Source: Gymnorhina tibicen
Taxonomy: Eukaryota; Chordata; Aves; Passeriformes; Artamidae
DNA length: 64,000 nucleotides
Reading direction: 5' to 3'
Assembly: GCA_013399875.1 (NCBI GenBank)
Contig: VXAZ01000981.1
Location: forward strand, 1 to 64,000
The notes below the pieces were generated by a model. It worked only from the letters and a program-made list of their open reading frames with translations, had not been told where the DNA came from and did not search any database. Made by a program: the position numbers and the translations under genes. Below, one piece after another: positions 25,001 through 38,162 of this stretch (within the stretch, counting starts at the first letter, position 1; the number at the start of each line of letters is the position of its first letter).

Positions 25001-28000
25001 CTGAATTAATATCAGAAGGCAAGGTATAGCTCAAGGAAAGGAGTTAGGTGATACCTCAGCATGATTTAATCTTCAACCTGGGAGATGAGGTGGCTGAGCA
25101 GGTAGAAAATGATATCATTTTTGAGACTGATTATAAGGAAGTGAATGTGTTCATAATTTACTTTGTAAAACTGGCTTTTCAAATGACAGCAATTACAACA
25201 AACATAGATTGCTTCCTTGGGTGTCATACTTGCAGACAGAATTAATGAGTGACTCAATAATTCCTGTATTAACATAATAGGCTAGTTAGGCTAATTCACT
25301 GGAAAAGTAGAAGTATGACTGTATATTTTAACATAGCATTGTTATTGGTGAGGGTATTTTATTAAGTGAAAGGGAATTAAGTTAAATCCCAGGTAAAAAT
25401 TATTATGCATCTAATCCATGTCTCTAGAGGTAGCCAGTATCAATCCAAAGGAACATGAACTATTAATAAATAAATATGGATCTGCCATCACAAAATCATG
25501 TAATTTGGAAAATACAAGGACATATTTTGCCTCGTGTATACACCAATCTGTAACAAAGCATAATGTTTTATAACATTAGCAGCACTCTCTTCACCATTAT
25601 TAAGCTTCTCTTATCATTTTTATAAAGGCGTCTATTACTTCACCATTTCACCTTAAAGTATTGCCATGCATGTTCTTAGTGACTAATCCAAGCTGGTGCT
25701 GAGCACCTGCAACTTCTATTGAAGACTTCAGCGAAAGTTACAGGCGCTCTCACCAGCCCAGAATTTAATTTTCTTGTTTCTCACTGAAACTGATATTTAA
25801 AATAATTTCCACTATGCTTTTTGGAAAACAATTGACCAAAGCTAGGCAAACAAGTAAGCATAGAAGTAAAATGCTCCATAAGCTCAAAGTAAAATAATAT
25901 TAATTTATTCATTTCTGCTATTTCAGTCCTCTGAAAAGAAGGTCCTATTTGAAAAGAAAACTATTTTACCAAACTGCACAAAGTAGTATACCCCTAAGAT
26001 ATCAATACATCAGGGAAGAATTTCCATGCAAAATATACTAATTTTCCATCTCCCTGTAGTCACTGGTTCTGAATGGAGTGTGTTATTGGTTGCTTGTATC
26101 ACAGATGGTACCTTTAGGCCCCGGTGAGGCTAAAACTCTACCTCCACAGATCTTGCCACCAAAAGTTTAAAATCTAAATGAACAAGATTACTACAAACAT
26201 TTCAAAGATGAGTCAAGACTCTTACTTCTGGACAAATTTGCGAATGGGACCTGAATGACTTATGTCCTTGCATAGGGATTTTGCATGTAAAATTGTCTGT
26301 TCATATCTACAATGGAAGGACAGAGCAGAACTGTGTATACCAAAGCCTACCCTGATGCTCTTCTCAAATATCTCCAATTCCTAAAGTTGCTTAATAACTT
26401 CAGGTTGATATTATTATATTTATGTTCTGTGTCAAAAAAGGTACAATAATTTTTTTTCCTGTATTTACATCTTTTTTCTTTAACCGCATGAAAATATTAC
26501 AAGTCCAGCCTCATAGCATCATAATTTTTTCTAATGAATAAGGCAGAAGTCATGGATTGCTCAGTTATGATGGGCATAGTGAAGTCTAAATTTACTGCAA
26601 GGGGTGCAAAAAGAATTTCCCCCTTACCATAGCAATATGAAAGGGATATAACCTGATCTGAAACAGAAGTCTAAAATCATAAAGGATCTGGGTCAATCTT
26701 GAGTTATATCCCAGAGGATAATGCTGTGACTTATGGAAAGTCCATTTGTCAACTAAGCTGGAGCATATGCTATGGGATTTCATGTGAAATGTGTTAAAAA
26801 TTTTTCTCCAAAGACAGAAACAAATGTAGTTATGATAACCAAAACAGCTTTACTACTGATGCTCTCATAATGAATGAGAATTGCTACATTGTAGCAAATT
26901 AAGGTGATCTTTTCTTATCCCACAAAAAACCAAGCAGATGTGATTTCTTTTGCCAAAAATCTAATTACTATTTGCAATTGTCCTATTCCTGCATTCTGTG
27001 TTTCTCATGAGAACAAAAACTGATGTAATATTAAACTGTGAAACAAACAAAACACAGATCAGGTTCCAGTAAAACTGCAAATGTATCACATGCATCAAAT
27101 AACACTGTAAGAAACCATGCCTATGAATATCAAGTAACCTCAAAAATCACTCAGCTGCAGACGCTTGGAAAGAGGACCATTGCAGTGTGCTATTTTTTCC
27201 CTCTCCATTCCTATCTAAGGCAACTGCTGACCCATGTTACTTTTTGTAGTTTTCCAAATGGCTCTTGCATAGGTCCAAGCTGCTTAGAGAATAAAAATAA
27301 GTGACACTGAACATTATGCTATTTTGTGTGCTTATCACCAGAAAAGGTATGAACCAGTGGTCAATGTAATTTTCCTCTAGTATAGGTATTAGCTGAAATG
27401 ACACAAGTCCAATATGAATGTTCAGTCTGACCAGCTATGAAAACAGTAATTGTATCACCAGAGAATATACAGACTAAGAAACAGTCTGAACAATGACATA
27501 AAAAAAGTCAGAACTAAGCAGAATTCATTCTAATGGGAAAGCAAGGATCACAACCATGATGAAAACGAACTATTTCTGTATCCTTACTACATGCTTCCTG
27601 TACTTTAAGTGGTTTCTGTTTCATCCCTGGAAAAAAGGGGTTTTGCAGCTATTTAAGTTAAATTAAACTTTGGGTAGTGAGTGGTAGATGATGTTTCATT
27701 TCTGAAATAATGCATAGTACCATTTCTTTCAAGCCTCTCCATTATGCTGGGTCATATGACAGTAAAGAAGGTGCCTTAAATGCATTGTCTAGTCACAAAG
27801 AGTATCAGCCTGCCAGAGAAGAGTCTGAATTCCCTTGTAGTACAGCTACATTTCAAAATGTACCTTCCTCAGAGTAAATGTTCTATTACACATACATACT
27901 GGATACATTAAAAGTTTTCACATCTCCATGACACAGCCTTTTGAGATATATGTGCTCTTAGGTTTTGCAAATCTAAGCTAGCAGGGAATAAATTTTTATT

Positions 28001-28375
28001 CAAACAGTAGGGTTTTTTCCTTGGAGGTTTAGGCAGATTTCTTTCTCCATATGAAGCCATCTCTCTGCCTGTTACCACAAAGGGTGGTAGCATCACACAC
28101 TCAGAATTGTTGATGTATAAGCCTAGGATGAATTTCTGTTCAGACTCAGATTTTTACAGGCAGGTATTTGGAATAAAGTATCTTTTGTTTGTACAGTCAA
28201 ATCTTATTCAGCTTGTTTTTTATTATTGCAAAATCCCTGCAAAAATAGATAACCAACCTTGCATGGCAACAAAATTTAAGAACAAGATGCTCAAATGGAA
28301 ACCCAGGCCTGTAAGGGTCAGCATTAGCCCTTAGTAGAAGGGCTACATAAGAAAATAACTGAACTGAAAAAGAAA
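19048..28375. other. Long AT-rich non-coding stretch, no gene recognised
   Basis: More than 9 kb without a recognisable exon, RNA gene or transposon. A pure T19 run lies at 19,473-19,491 and T-rich tracts lie near 21,297-21,310 and 23,547-23,577. ORFs reach 100 codons (minus strand, 22,479-22,781) but resemble no known protein. The plus-strand frame at 25,048-25,245 has a more balanced composition (FNLGDEVAEQVEND near its start), but I cannot tie it to a family and see no convincing splice context. It is most likely intergenic or intronic DNA. Confidence 0.55.
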
Positions 28376-29350
28376 CACAGAACAGTTGAAGTTGGAAGGC
28401 ATCTCTTGAGATCATCTAGTCCAACTCCGCTGCTCAACAGAGTGACTGACAGCAGGTTGCCCAGGGCAGTGCACAGATGGCTTTTGAATATCTTCAAGGG
28501 TGGAGACAGCACATCTTTGAGCAGCCATCTGGTGCATCAACCACTTCCCCCAGTTTGTGTCATCAGCAAACTCCTCCACTGAGGGTAAGTCTTCCTTGCT
28601 CCAGACTTTACCTCCAGTTTCAGGGGCCTGAAGACCAGACCTACTGATAAAGACTGAGGACAAGGTGACATTAGGAACCTTGTCCTTTTCCATCTCCTTT
28701 GTCATCACATCCCCTGTCCCACTGAATAGCAGACCTACATTTTTCATAGCTTTTCTTGCTGTTGATACACCTGTAGAAGTTTTACTTGTTGTATTTCACA
28801 TCAGCATCAACTCCATATAGGCTTTAACTTTCCTCATCTCACCCCTCCACGCTTTGGCAGTATCTTTGGGGTTTTTTCCATGACATTTGTTCCTGCTTCT
28901 AGCCCTTTTATGCTTCCTTTTCGTGTCTGTGTTTAGACAGGAACTCTGTGCTTAGCTGAGCTTGCAGGAGGTGATCTTTGAAAATCATCCAACTCTTCTG
29001 GATCTCTGTTTTTTCAAAGACTATATTCTCTAGAGTTAATGGAAATCCCATATAACCAAAACTTTACCCCAAATAACTAATCTTGAACTGTAATCTCTCA
29101 TCTGACTCATCACTCACCCATAGACAGAACCCCAGGCAACCCCACTGGTCTCTCACATCAAGAGTAGATCCCTCTACTCACCATCCTGCCTGATCCTTCC
29201 TAAAGAGCTTGTATCCATATCTCATACACCCCAGTCATTTGAGCAATCCCACCACATCCCCATAACCCCAATAAGATCATGGCCCTGTTTGTTCCCCATG
29301 CCGCATGCATTTGTGTACAGGAATTGATTGTGTACAGGAATATTGTGCCA
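28376..29350 (-). mobile_element. CR1 LINE, internally deleted copy
   Basis: The left part (28,376-28,540) is a CR1 3' region in reverse complement: GATCATCTAGTCCAACTC, then GGTTGCCCAGGGCAGTGCAC and CTTCAAGGGTGGAGACAGC. Minus-strand translation then gives EFADDTNWGK, the (F/Y)ADD catalytic box of the reverse transcriptase. Immediately upstream in the same frame comes QAPETGGKVWSKEDLPSVEE, and before that SGTGDVMTKEMEKDKVPN, which belong to the linker between endonuclease and reverse transcriptase. The fingers/palm part between them is missing. Beyond 28,750 the resemblance continues more weakly (a CTTGTATCCAT block at 29,210 and an ATGCCGCATGCATTTGTGTA block at 29,299) to about 29,350. The copy is defective. 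Confidence 0.8.
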
Positions 29351-30659
29351 TATCTGAGGGAACAAATGGTTGGCTACAATACTTAGAAAGAAAATGTCTG
29401 CCTTGAATCTCTCAGGATGGCATTGGGAAGAACATTGCTCAAGTTTTTACAAAAATACACATATTTTGGAGGGATGATGTAGTGAGACATATAGTGGCAT
29501 ACTTTGTCCTGTTTAATAAACACTACTTAAACACTAATGAAATTAAAATGAAAATTTCATTTCCAGGAAAACCATCTTCTCTCATTTTAGAACTTCTGAA
29601 CAACAGTTTGTGTCAGTTCCTATGACAACAAATGAGGTAACATGTCATGGAATATGTTCACCAAACTCCATTTCTAATCAAACAAATTAAAAATAGAATA
29701 TATCTTAATAGCTAAATTGAAATTCTCTTGACTTTGTTTTGCATACAGATTCTGAGTGCATTAAGATTAGATTCATTTACAATTCTATTTTCTACTTGAC
29801 TTTTATGATGGTCAAGATATTTCCCTCCTCCCTCACCCCACATGTTCACTTTTTGCTGTAAACTGCAGCCAATGGTGACAGTATGCTTTGCATTATCTTC
29901 TAATATGATTTGTGAGACTGCATGACTGGAAAGTAGTCCAATTAACTTTACTGCAGCCTGAATTACCAAATATAAAATAATTTCAGTCTCCTAATTTGCA
30001 CGCAAACCAGGACTTTAACTAACAGATAGTTTGCCAATGCAACAATTTATATACAATTTATTTTAAAATCCTAGCACGTAGCTCAGGTTGATGAACTTCA
30101 AATTACATTGCCAAAGTTTTTCTTGGCCAGCCCTATCAGCATTCTGTAGTAAGATATCCATTCACAATCAGTATTTGTACAAAAGAAAATACCCAGATTA
30201 TTTTCCTACAGAATATTAGTAAAGCTAATGGAGATATACACAGGGCAACTTGGCCTAACAGCACAAATGTAACTATAATTTAAATATTGCTCCAGCTTAC
30301 GCACCAGGATGAACTAATATGCAAAGACTCTTTTCTTTATGACTGTTACTGAAATTAACATTAAAACTATAGACACAGCAATCGTTCCTGTGCAGAATCA
30401 GAGATACCTGATATGAGAACACTTATGCTGCTAGCAATCTAAATAGAACTGAAGAGTTTTAAAACCTGCAGTGTGATTTCCTTAAAAAAATCCAAACAAC
30501 AAACAATCCACAGATACTAGTTCCTAACAAAGGTTCCTATACCACTTTTATTAATTCTGTGTTTCCTAAGAGACTTCTATACTAGGAAAGGACTATAACA
30601 ATGCCTGGGTTGTGTGATTAAAACCATTAACATAACTTAAAAACAGCAGTCCTTATACA
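29351..30659. other. AT-rich non-coding stretch, nothing recognised
   Basis: No gene, RNA or named repeat. The minus-strand 85-codon frame at 29,712-29,969 has no recognisable similarity. Confidence 0.5.
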
Positions 30660-30830
30660 GAATCATAGAATGATTTGGGTTGGGAGGGATCTTTAGGGAG
30701 AGGTATCTTGTCCAAGCTCTCTGCTGTGGGCAGGGACATCTTTCACTAGACCAGATTGTTCAAAGCCCTATCTAACCAGACCTTGAACACAGTTCATGAC
30801 TTAGCTACATGAACAATTTGTCACATCCCA
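30660..30830 (-). mobile_element. CR1 LINE, short 3'-terminal fragment
   Basis: The plus strand starts AGAATCATAGAATGATTTGG, the reverse complement of the CR1 3' terminus, and continues with TTGGGAGGGATCTTTAGGGA, GGCAGGGACATCTTTCACTA and GACCAGATTGTTCAAAGCCC. Only the last ~170 bases of the element are present, severely 5'-truncated. It carries no coding sequence. Confidence 0.9.
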
Positions 30831-32366
30831 GTTTATAAATGGTAAATTTTAGTGTATGTAGTAGCTGTCCAGCACAAAAAAACACCCTAAAGCAATTGGA
30901 AGTACTTCAATCTACCGTGAAAGATTAAAAGAAACTTGAATTACTTGTACTTACCATTACACATTAGCAAATCCATATTTTCATGGCCCAGCTGCTGTGC
31001 AGCATCCTTTTATCCACAATAACTTAATTGTTTTTATAATATTTCAGAAACTTAGAAACATTGGAAAATACGTTGTTTCTCCAGATGACAAAATGTGAAA
31101 AAGCCTTTTCATACTTTTAGACATTTTGTATTGCTTATAAAGTTCTGAATACATTCTCTCCTATAAGTTTATAGTATTTCAGAAACAACAAAACTATGTC
31201 TTTATCTAATGGTCAGCAAGAAAGGATGAGTTAGATTGGCATATTTAGAAACTTTAATTAAATATATGTTAGCAATACCATATTTCAACAATTTCAGTAA
31301 TTTCTTTTAAAATATGAATATAGACTGTTCACAGTGTTGGCAAAATTAGTTTTACTGCATTCATTCCTACTAAGAAATAGATACTTGGAAAAGTTTCTGA
31401 GTTTTTGCAAGATGGAATTCATTTGTAGAATGAACTATTCATAATCTGGGTTTTTCTGTTTGGATTTTCTATTTGCCAGTGCATAGAGTATCAACTCCCC
31501 ACAAGAGTAAGGTATAAAGTTTTAAATCATTCTCAAACTGAGTGACACAATTAATCCTCATGTATGATTTCTATCAAGTTGGTTTATCACCACATAGTCT
31601 CTGTATTGCAAATTTATACTATTTTGTGAAGGTGCCCTTGAACATCCTGATCCACTAACACCTAAAGACAAACCAGCTGTAAAAGTATGAAGGAACTTCA
31701 GAGGAATTTATTAGAAGACAATTAACAAATGAAAAAACAGTGATGGTCCCACTCATGGAATAAATACTAACATATATTTGGTGATTTTTAACCTACTTAA
31801 ACAGCGAAGTGTGTATTTTAAAAGATTTGGTTTTCCAGAATCTGTTGTAAGAGATGGCATAATTATTATAAATTTAGAGCCATTTTAGCTGACTAAGAAC
31901 AGCTAAAAAACTTATTTTGCTCATTCAGGAAGAAATGGCAGGAGTCCTATTAATGAGATGAGCCTCTAGGCTGGATAACAAAATAAAAATCCAATCCTTT
32001 CCTTCCTTTCTCAAATATGTTGCATATAGATAACAGAGGTATATGTCATATTCAGACAATTGCATTACAAATTCAGAAATTAATAACAGCATAATAACAC
32101 TTTTGTTCTTTACTTTGAAATCTCTGTCAACCTTCAACCTATACAACATCCCCCTCCCTCTCTCTCTCTTTCCTTTTGTCTTCTTAAGACCTCTATGCAG
32201 TATAAATAAAGTATATACATATAATACTATGATACATTGCACATATATAGTAAAATAATAAGTCTTAGTGCAGAAAAATTGTATAATCATTAATCTAACT
32301 TTCATAAGAACTTGAAGAAAACTGTTATTTAACATATCCACAACCATTGACAGTATTTTTTCCAAA
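30831..32366. other. AT-rich non-coding stretch, nothing recognised
   Basis: No gene or nameable repeat. A pyrimidine-rich tract (CCCCCTCCCTCTCTCTCTCT-like) lies at about 32,149-32,175. Confidence 0.5.
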
Positions 32367-32404
<38 letters not shown>

Positions 32405-32462
32405 AATAATAATAATAATAATAAAACAACAACAACAACAACAACAATAATAATAATAATAA
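32367..32462 (+). repeat. Compound trinucleotide microsatellite (ATG)n(ATA)n(AAC)n(AAT)n
   Basis: Four consecutive trinucleotide arrays share one register: about twelve ATG units, about six to seven ATA units, about seven AAC units, then about five AAT units. It accounts for the 180-codon minus-strand frame at 31,925-32,467, whose start is runs of Tyr, Cys and Ile. That frame is a product of the repeat and not a gene. The neat change of one base per array suggests successive point mutations that each spread by slippage. It is likely polymorphic in length. Confidence 0.97.
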
Positions 32463-35400
32463 TTCATGGATCAGTTAGTACCAATGAACAAGAACTTTGT
32501 GTAAAGCAGATTTCATCTTCCATTTCTTACTCCTTTTCTTACTCTTTAGATCACTTTATTTCCTTGGGGAGTAATGTCTTTCATCACATACACAATAGAT
32601 TTCCTGCATAGCATAGGTTAATTTCCTTGGTGATTTGTTCCTACTTGTGGGGATAATTAAACACTGAATCAAATGACTTTGGGATACGATGGCTGCCCTT
32701 CATTGTAAGTTTTCAAAACCAAAGTTGTTGCCTTTTTAAAGGATATGCCTTAACACAATGTGTCAAGCAATGACTGTCAGTGAAATATCATAGCCCAGGT
32801 TATGCAAAACAAATCAGGCTAGATCAGTAAAACTTTCTGAAAAATGACAGGCATCAATTGCAGCTTTAAAATTTCTTGATAGTAGCATGCACAGAATAAA
32901 TACAGACCACTTATTATGACCTTGCAGACTACTCACCAGCACACAGACCACATTTTCAGAATCATCAATAAAGGTAACTTTAGCCCTCTGCATCACAAAA
33001 TCTGTCTGTGCCAATGGCAACTGACAGATCAATGCAAATGCCCTTCCTAATTACCAAATTAAATTGTATACATCTGTGCAAATAAATTTCAGCTATATTT
33101 GCAGTATGTATCAGCACAGTTCCCTTGGACTTAGCTATTTAGTGCTCAACACCTGGTCTTTCTTGTTAGTTTATATCGCTTAAGATTTTTTCCCCTAATT
33201 TGCATGAAACCATAAAGATTAAACTATATATAATTATTGATTTTTCCTTTGGGCATGCATTTTTTCTTAGAAAAATAGACATTTGATTGTCTTTTTATCT
33301 TTCCTCTTATTTAATCCTCCTGATTTTTCTGTTTATTATTGAGATAGTTTTTTTATATTAATGGAGATATAATTATCTCTGGATCCTCTACACTGATTTT
33401 GCTTCACACATGAAAATGAAACAAGACAGGAAAGGAAATAAGATATACTATAAGAGCAAAGAAGAAGAAAGGCAACCCACAATAAAGATGAAACAATATC
33501 TCCCCTCAAGCTAAAATTTGACAATTTTAACATGAGTTAAGAACATGAGTCACCATTATTTAAATCATATTAATAATTAATAGACTTATATGTTACAGAA
33601 TGCACTCCCACCATTTTTCCCTCAGCACCACACTTTTGATTCTGACATAAAGTATAGCAGACTAAGACCAGTATTATTTTAGAACTTGCTTGCTGATCTT
33701 TTATATTTATGTTTGAAAACATAATATCACTTTTTGCGAATGCAAGACTTTGCAGATTAGAAAAAAATATAAAGGAGGAATTTTCTGTACATCTTATACC
33801 GTGATCTAGTGTAGCTGAGAACCACATTTCTTCCTGACAGTAACGGAAGTTGCAACTGAACTGAACTGAACTGAACACTCTGGTAAGTTTATCTTGGTTG
33901 CTAGGTAATTGTGAATATATACATGCTAAAAACAAACAAAAGAAAAGCCCACAGCATTTGATGTCCCACTGGGGTAAATCAGTTCAACTTCACCATTTGA
34001 AATTCTAATCTGACACTTCTTCTGTCCTAGAACATTTAATACATGTTCAAAAGAATGCATCTTTGAAACGATTTTTCATGGACAGCAGTGCTGCTCATGA
34101 ACAGCTTGCAGTGCTCCATATGGCAGAAGATATTGCTGGGCTCTTATATCACACATGCAGTTGTGGGGTGTACGAAACAACACCTACTACAGGCTATATT
34201 TAAGAGCATGACTCTGTGAAAGCAGCAGTCAAAGGAGTATAACAGCTGTAAGAGCATGAGGATACCTTGTGGAACTGTCATATTCAAAGGAGGTGGAGAG
34301 TTAATGAAGGAATACCAGTATTTTGCAAACTGCAGCTATGTCAGGAGAAAGAAGTTACGCAAGCAATACAGAGATGAAAAGCCAAGCCAGCTGCACCAGG
34401 TTAGCACATTATTGGTACAAGTGGCCGCTTTGTTGAAAAAGAAATGTACATAGGAACAGGAGATCATTGTCAAATTAACAATAAATTTTAAAGCAGTTTT
34501 AAGGAACCAAGAAAAGGTATTATTTAACAAAGAGCCATTTTAACTTTTCTTTTACGGACAAGGCAGAATTAACCCCCCTATTTTTTATTAAAATCATGAC
34601 AGAAGTTTTCCCATCTGCTTTTAACATGTGGAATACTAGCTTCGCATATTTCCAGCATTCATCATTCTTATACGAAGAGGCACGCAAAAATTTTCCATTG
34701 AAATTGCAAGTGGAGGCATACTCTTTACACAAATAGAAGTCACCTAATCTAAAAACAGTAGCATCAAGGAAAACCTTTGCATATCACATTACAAAGTATA
34801 GTTCAGTTCTAAGTTGTTGACGGTGCAAGACAGACAGAGCTGAAGGATCTTGTTCCAAACCCAGGATCTAATTAATGCCAGGAGTTATCAGTACCCTGTA
34901 GTTTTCATTCATCTATGACTGGCAACTATGACATCTCTCCTGAGATGTGAAGATGACTAGTCACCTTTGTCTGGCAGAAAAATAGTGAAATCGTCGTCTG
35001 GTGGAATCAAGGTAAAGATGAAGTTTCACAGAGTAAATTTACTGTCTTTGACCAGAGTACTTGGTCAAAGTTCAGGGCACTGTGTATTGATTCTATGAGG
35101 ATGAAGGTGGTGATGGAGTCAGATGTCTTTGATGTCATCTGTTTACTTTCAAAGAATGAGCAAGCTTCTGAACCACTGCAGAAAGCAAACAACAGCTTCC
35201 TTGATCATTCCACCAAAAATTTTTCAAGCTGGCACCCAGAGCAAATTTTCTTTCTTAGATGTAAACATTTATTAGGTGGGAAAGGATAAATAACATCATT
35301 TCTGGGTCTAATTTCTGTGATTTTACAACTCTCAGTGCCATTCTCCTTTACCATACTGTGTATCATGTTTCCTCTCTTAGGCACTTGGTTTTCCTGAGCA

Positions 35401-36889
35401 TACAGGTCTGGATTCAAAGCTTCATATAAATGAAGGAATATGTATTCATTAGCCCATGAATGTCCAGTTGAACACAGAAGGTGAAGCTTGTATTTTTTCA
35501 TCTAAGTAGTCTGTCAAATAAGCTTGAATAATTTCTCATAACTAGTGTAAGTGAAGGATGGTAGTTATATCTCCTTTCTGAAAGACTACATTGAATTCCT
35601 AATGCCTATTACTAGTGCTAGCACACAGGAAAGGACTATGTTTAAATGCTAAGGGAATACATGCATTAATCAATCAGTTTTCAGTTCTGGCGTTAAATCA
35701 AAAAAGTCAGAGCACTGTAATTACTCTGGGATCAGAGATAGCACTCACCTCCATTTGTTGCTACCTAGCATCCAGCAAGCACTCATGCTCTCTGCTCTGA
35801 GCGTGGGTGAACACCAGCAGGTGCTCTAAGATTGACCTTTTCGAATTGTGCATGGCAAGATAGTATGGCTATGGAACCAATGGTTATAGATCTCTGCATT
35901 CTTGGCACCACCTCACTGGGGTACAGAGTTTCACGTGGGTAATTAGGCTTCGCTAGGCAGTGAAGCTGCAAAATTGGATCAGACAATCCACATGCAGATG
36001 TACTGACACTTCTTCAGGGTAGCTGAACAAGTAAAGGGAAGACAGGTTGGATGAAATCTTGATTTTTATTTTAATCTGTATTGTTACATATCAGCAATCC
36101 CATACATTTTGAGCCTAATTTATTGATCTGAATAAAGAAGTTTGTACAGAGCTGCTTGAGAGCCATGGGTGTTTAATGTCTGTTCCCTGCAACATGGTGT
36201 GTTTGAACAAACCATGAAAATCTGAATCATATTAAATTCAGACTGGAATATGCCACACTGTATGTCTGCTGCTTATGTTGCACCCTACATCAGTGAGGCA
36301 AACTTAGAAAAAAATGAAGACCCCTGGCATATTAGAAAAATGGAAAAAAAATAATATTGCCACAAATTCTGTATCCTTATAATCACCTATTGTTTTGTGG
36401 TCACCAGGAAATTTGTGACACTGTTTGTCAACTGAATAAACACACTGTTATTTGAAGAAAAAGAATATCTGAAATGGCAATTTATTTTCAGGGGTGCAGT
36501 TGCAAGGGGTTTGCAATTGCAACCTCTTTGGGAGGCAGTGCACTTGCAAAAGGGTTGAGGTTTTTTTAAAAAAAAGGGTTGTAGTATAGCAGCTTCTTTG
36601 TCAATCATACTAATTCAGATTCTGCATAGGATTTTCTTTTTACATTAACAAAGTCTTAGGATAGAAAGCAACCGAAATTATATACTCACTCAAATGGCAC
36701 TATAGAAAAAGATATTGTTTTGTGCTCTCATCAGAGCACACCCCATTGTCACAATGAAATATGACTCTTTTTTTAAAATCAAGATATAAATTAATCAGGA
36801 GACAAATTCAATTTTTGTCCTGTGGTCCCAGAAAAGCTTGCACTATTTAATGGCAGTAGCTACAGTAAAAGCCTTGAATTTAATTCTAC
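32463..36889. other. AT-rich non-coding stretch, nothing recognised
   Basis: No gene or named repeat. A small (AACTG)4 array lies at 33,854-33,876. Frames of up to 121 codons (minus strand, 33,570-33,935) have no domain that I recognise and include the AACTG array. Confidence 0.55.
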
Positions 36890-37440
36890 ATCTTATATTG
36901 CACCAGGCATGAGCGCTGGGAGGACAAGAAAGCTGCAATAAGCTCGAGGGCTGATTCTGCAAAGAGAAAGATTTCAGAGTGCTTTTTTTCTTTTCCCTAC
37001 CCCCCCAGCTCCATTCCTGACGGCGTGAGGAGTCAGCGGGCTGTGTGTGTGTGCCGTCCCGAGCAGGGGCGGTGCGCGGGCAGCCGCGGTGCTGTGCGGC
37101 CGCGGGGACCCCGGGCCGCGGGCGGGGCTCGGCCTCCCCTCATCCGCGGGGCTGCAGCGCCCCCTGGCGCCCGCGCTGCCCGCGTACAGCGCGGCCGCTG
37201 CCACCGCGCCGGGGCTTAGCGGGGTCTGAGGCCTTTCCGAAAGGACGGCGTCAAACTGCTCAGATGGCTTTAATTGCTGGTTTATTATTTTAAAAAGGGA
37301 ACGGGATTTCTTGAACGTGTGCTTTTGAGACACGGACTTATCTCCCTGACCTCCCTCTGCGTAGGTTCTGTGATTGCTGATCAGCTCCTGCGAATGGGCC
37401 AATTATAAGCTTTAGAAAGTCACCCAGAGCAGCAGGTTAA
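36890..37440. promoter_or_regulatory. CpG island, candidate promoter or insulator
   Basis: The core (about 37,020-37,250) is strongly GC-rich with, by hand count, about 36 CpG dinucleotides in 230 bases, while the surrounding tens of kilobases have almost none. It contains a GC box (GGGCGGGGC, 37,120-37,128) and, at 37,157-37,171, GCGCCCCCTGGCGCC, close to the core of the vertebrate CTCF site read on the minus strand. A CCAAT box followed by TATAA-like bases (CCAATTATAA) lies at about 37,399-37,408. The non-GC-rich flanks to about 36,900 and 37,440 look unique. No adjoining coding exon was recognised: the frames of 60-142 codons here are GC-rich shadows. It could be the promoter and first exon of a non-coding or distant gene, an enhancer, or a CTCF site. 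Direction of transcription is unknown. Confidence 0.7.
37157..37171 (-). promoter_or_regulatory. CTCF-like motif
   Basis: The minus-strand reading is GGCGCCAGGGGGCGC. It matches the CCA-N-N-AGGGGGCGC-type core of CTCF sites over the AGGGGGCGC half, with departures at the 5' side. It sits inside the CpG island. This is a match by eye without a score. Confidence 0.5.
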
Positions 37441-38162
37441 TGCTTTTCGGGGGCACTGAGGAAAAGAAAAACTTTTAATCTTTTAGAAGTTGTGCATGAG
37501 CAAACTGCTGCCAATTTTTTTAATACCCCAAACCGGTTTTAGAGCCCACCACGTCTGTAAATATATTAAATATATGTCAGATGATTATAGGGAGAGTAAA
37601 ATTGTTTGATTGCTATCCTCGGCATAACTTTTAAAAAACAGAAATTTCAAATGTTCGACTGTCACACTCTGTTTATTAAGTATGTGTAAACCATCCTGTT
37701 TCTGTAAAAAAAATTGTTTTCTCTAGTTCTTACTTTAAATCTAAAATGTCACTGCAGACATTTCACTTTAAATCTAAGATATAACTTTCAAAAATTCAAA
37801 GGAATATTTTATCTGTCTTGAAAAGTACTCCCCTTAGACTTCAAATTTTCTATTTTTAATTTTTTTTCTATTTTTTTTTTCTTCAGCAGAAGAAAAGATA
37901 GTTGGTTTTTTTTCCACCTGTGATTTTGAGTGTGTACTTCCTTGGTTTTTGACTTGATCTCCTTCCTGCCCATTCTCTGTCCCTATGTTAGACTAATAGG
38001 CTCAAAGCAACATTGGTGAGTTCTGTTTGAAATGAAACATTTCTCTGATGCTTACATGCACTTTATTGATTTATTTGAGCCATGAATTTGTTCTGTTATC
38101 AATATATTATGAACCATATTGTTTCCAGCTGTACCATTATTACTGCACTAAATGAGAAAAGA
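37441..38162. other. AT-rich stretch downstream of the CpG island, nothing recognised
   Basis: No exon, splice site or repeat that I can support. A short palindromic AT block (AAATATATTAAATATATG) lies at about 37,559-37,576, and T-rich tracts at about 37,859-37,885. Confidence 0.45.

Noticed and set aside
25048..25245. 65-codon plus-strand frame with fairly balanced composition
   Set aside because: No recognised family, no convincing splice sites and no upstream or downstream partner exon. The opposite strand is also open over the same bases.
31925..32467. 180-codon minus-strand ORF, the longest in the window
   Set aside because: Its N-terminal Tyr/Cys/Ile runs are the translation of the trinucleotide microsatellite, and the remainder is AT-rich chance sequence without a domain.
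36974..37402. 142-codon minus-strand ORF over the CpG island
   Set aside because: Ala/Pro/Arg/Gly-rich translation of GC-rich DNA. There is no domain, and absence of stops is expected in such composition.
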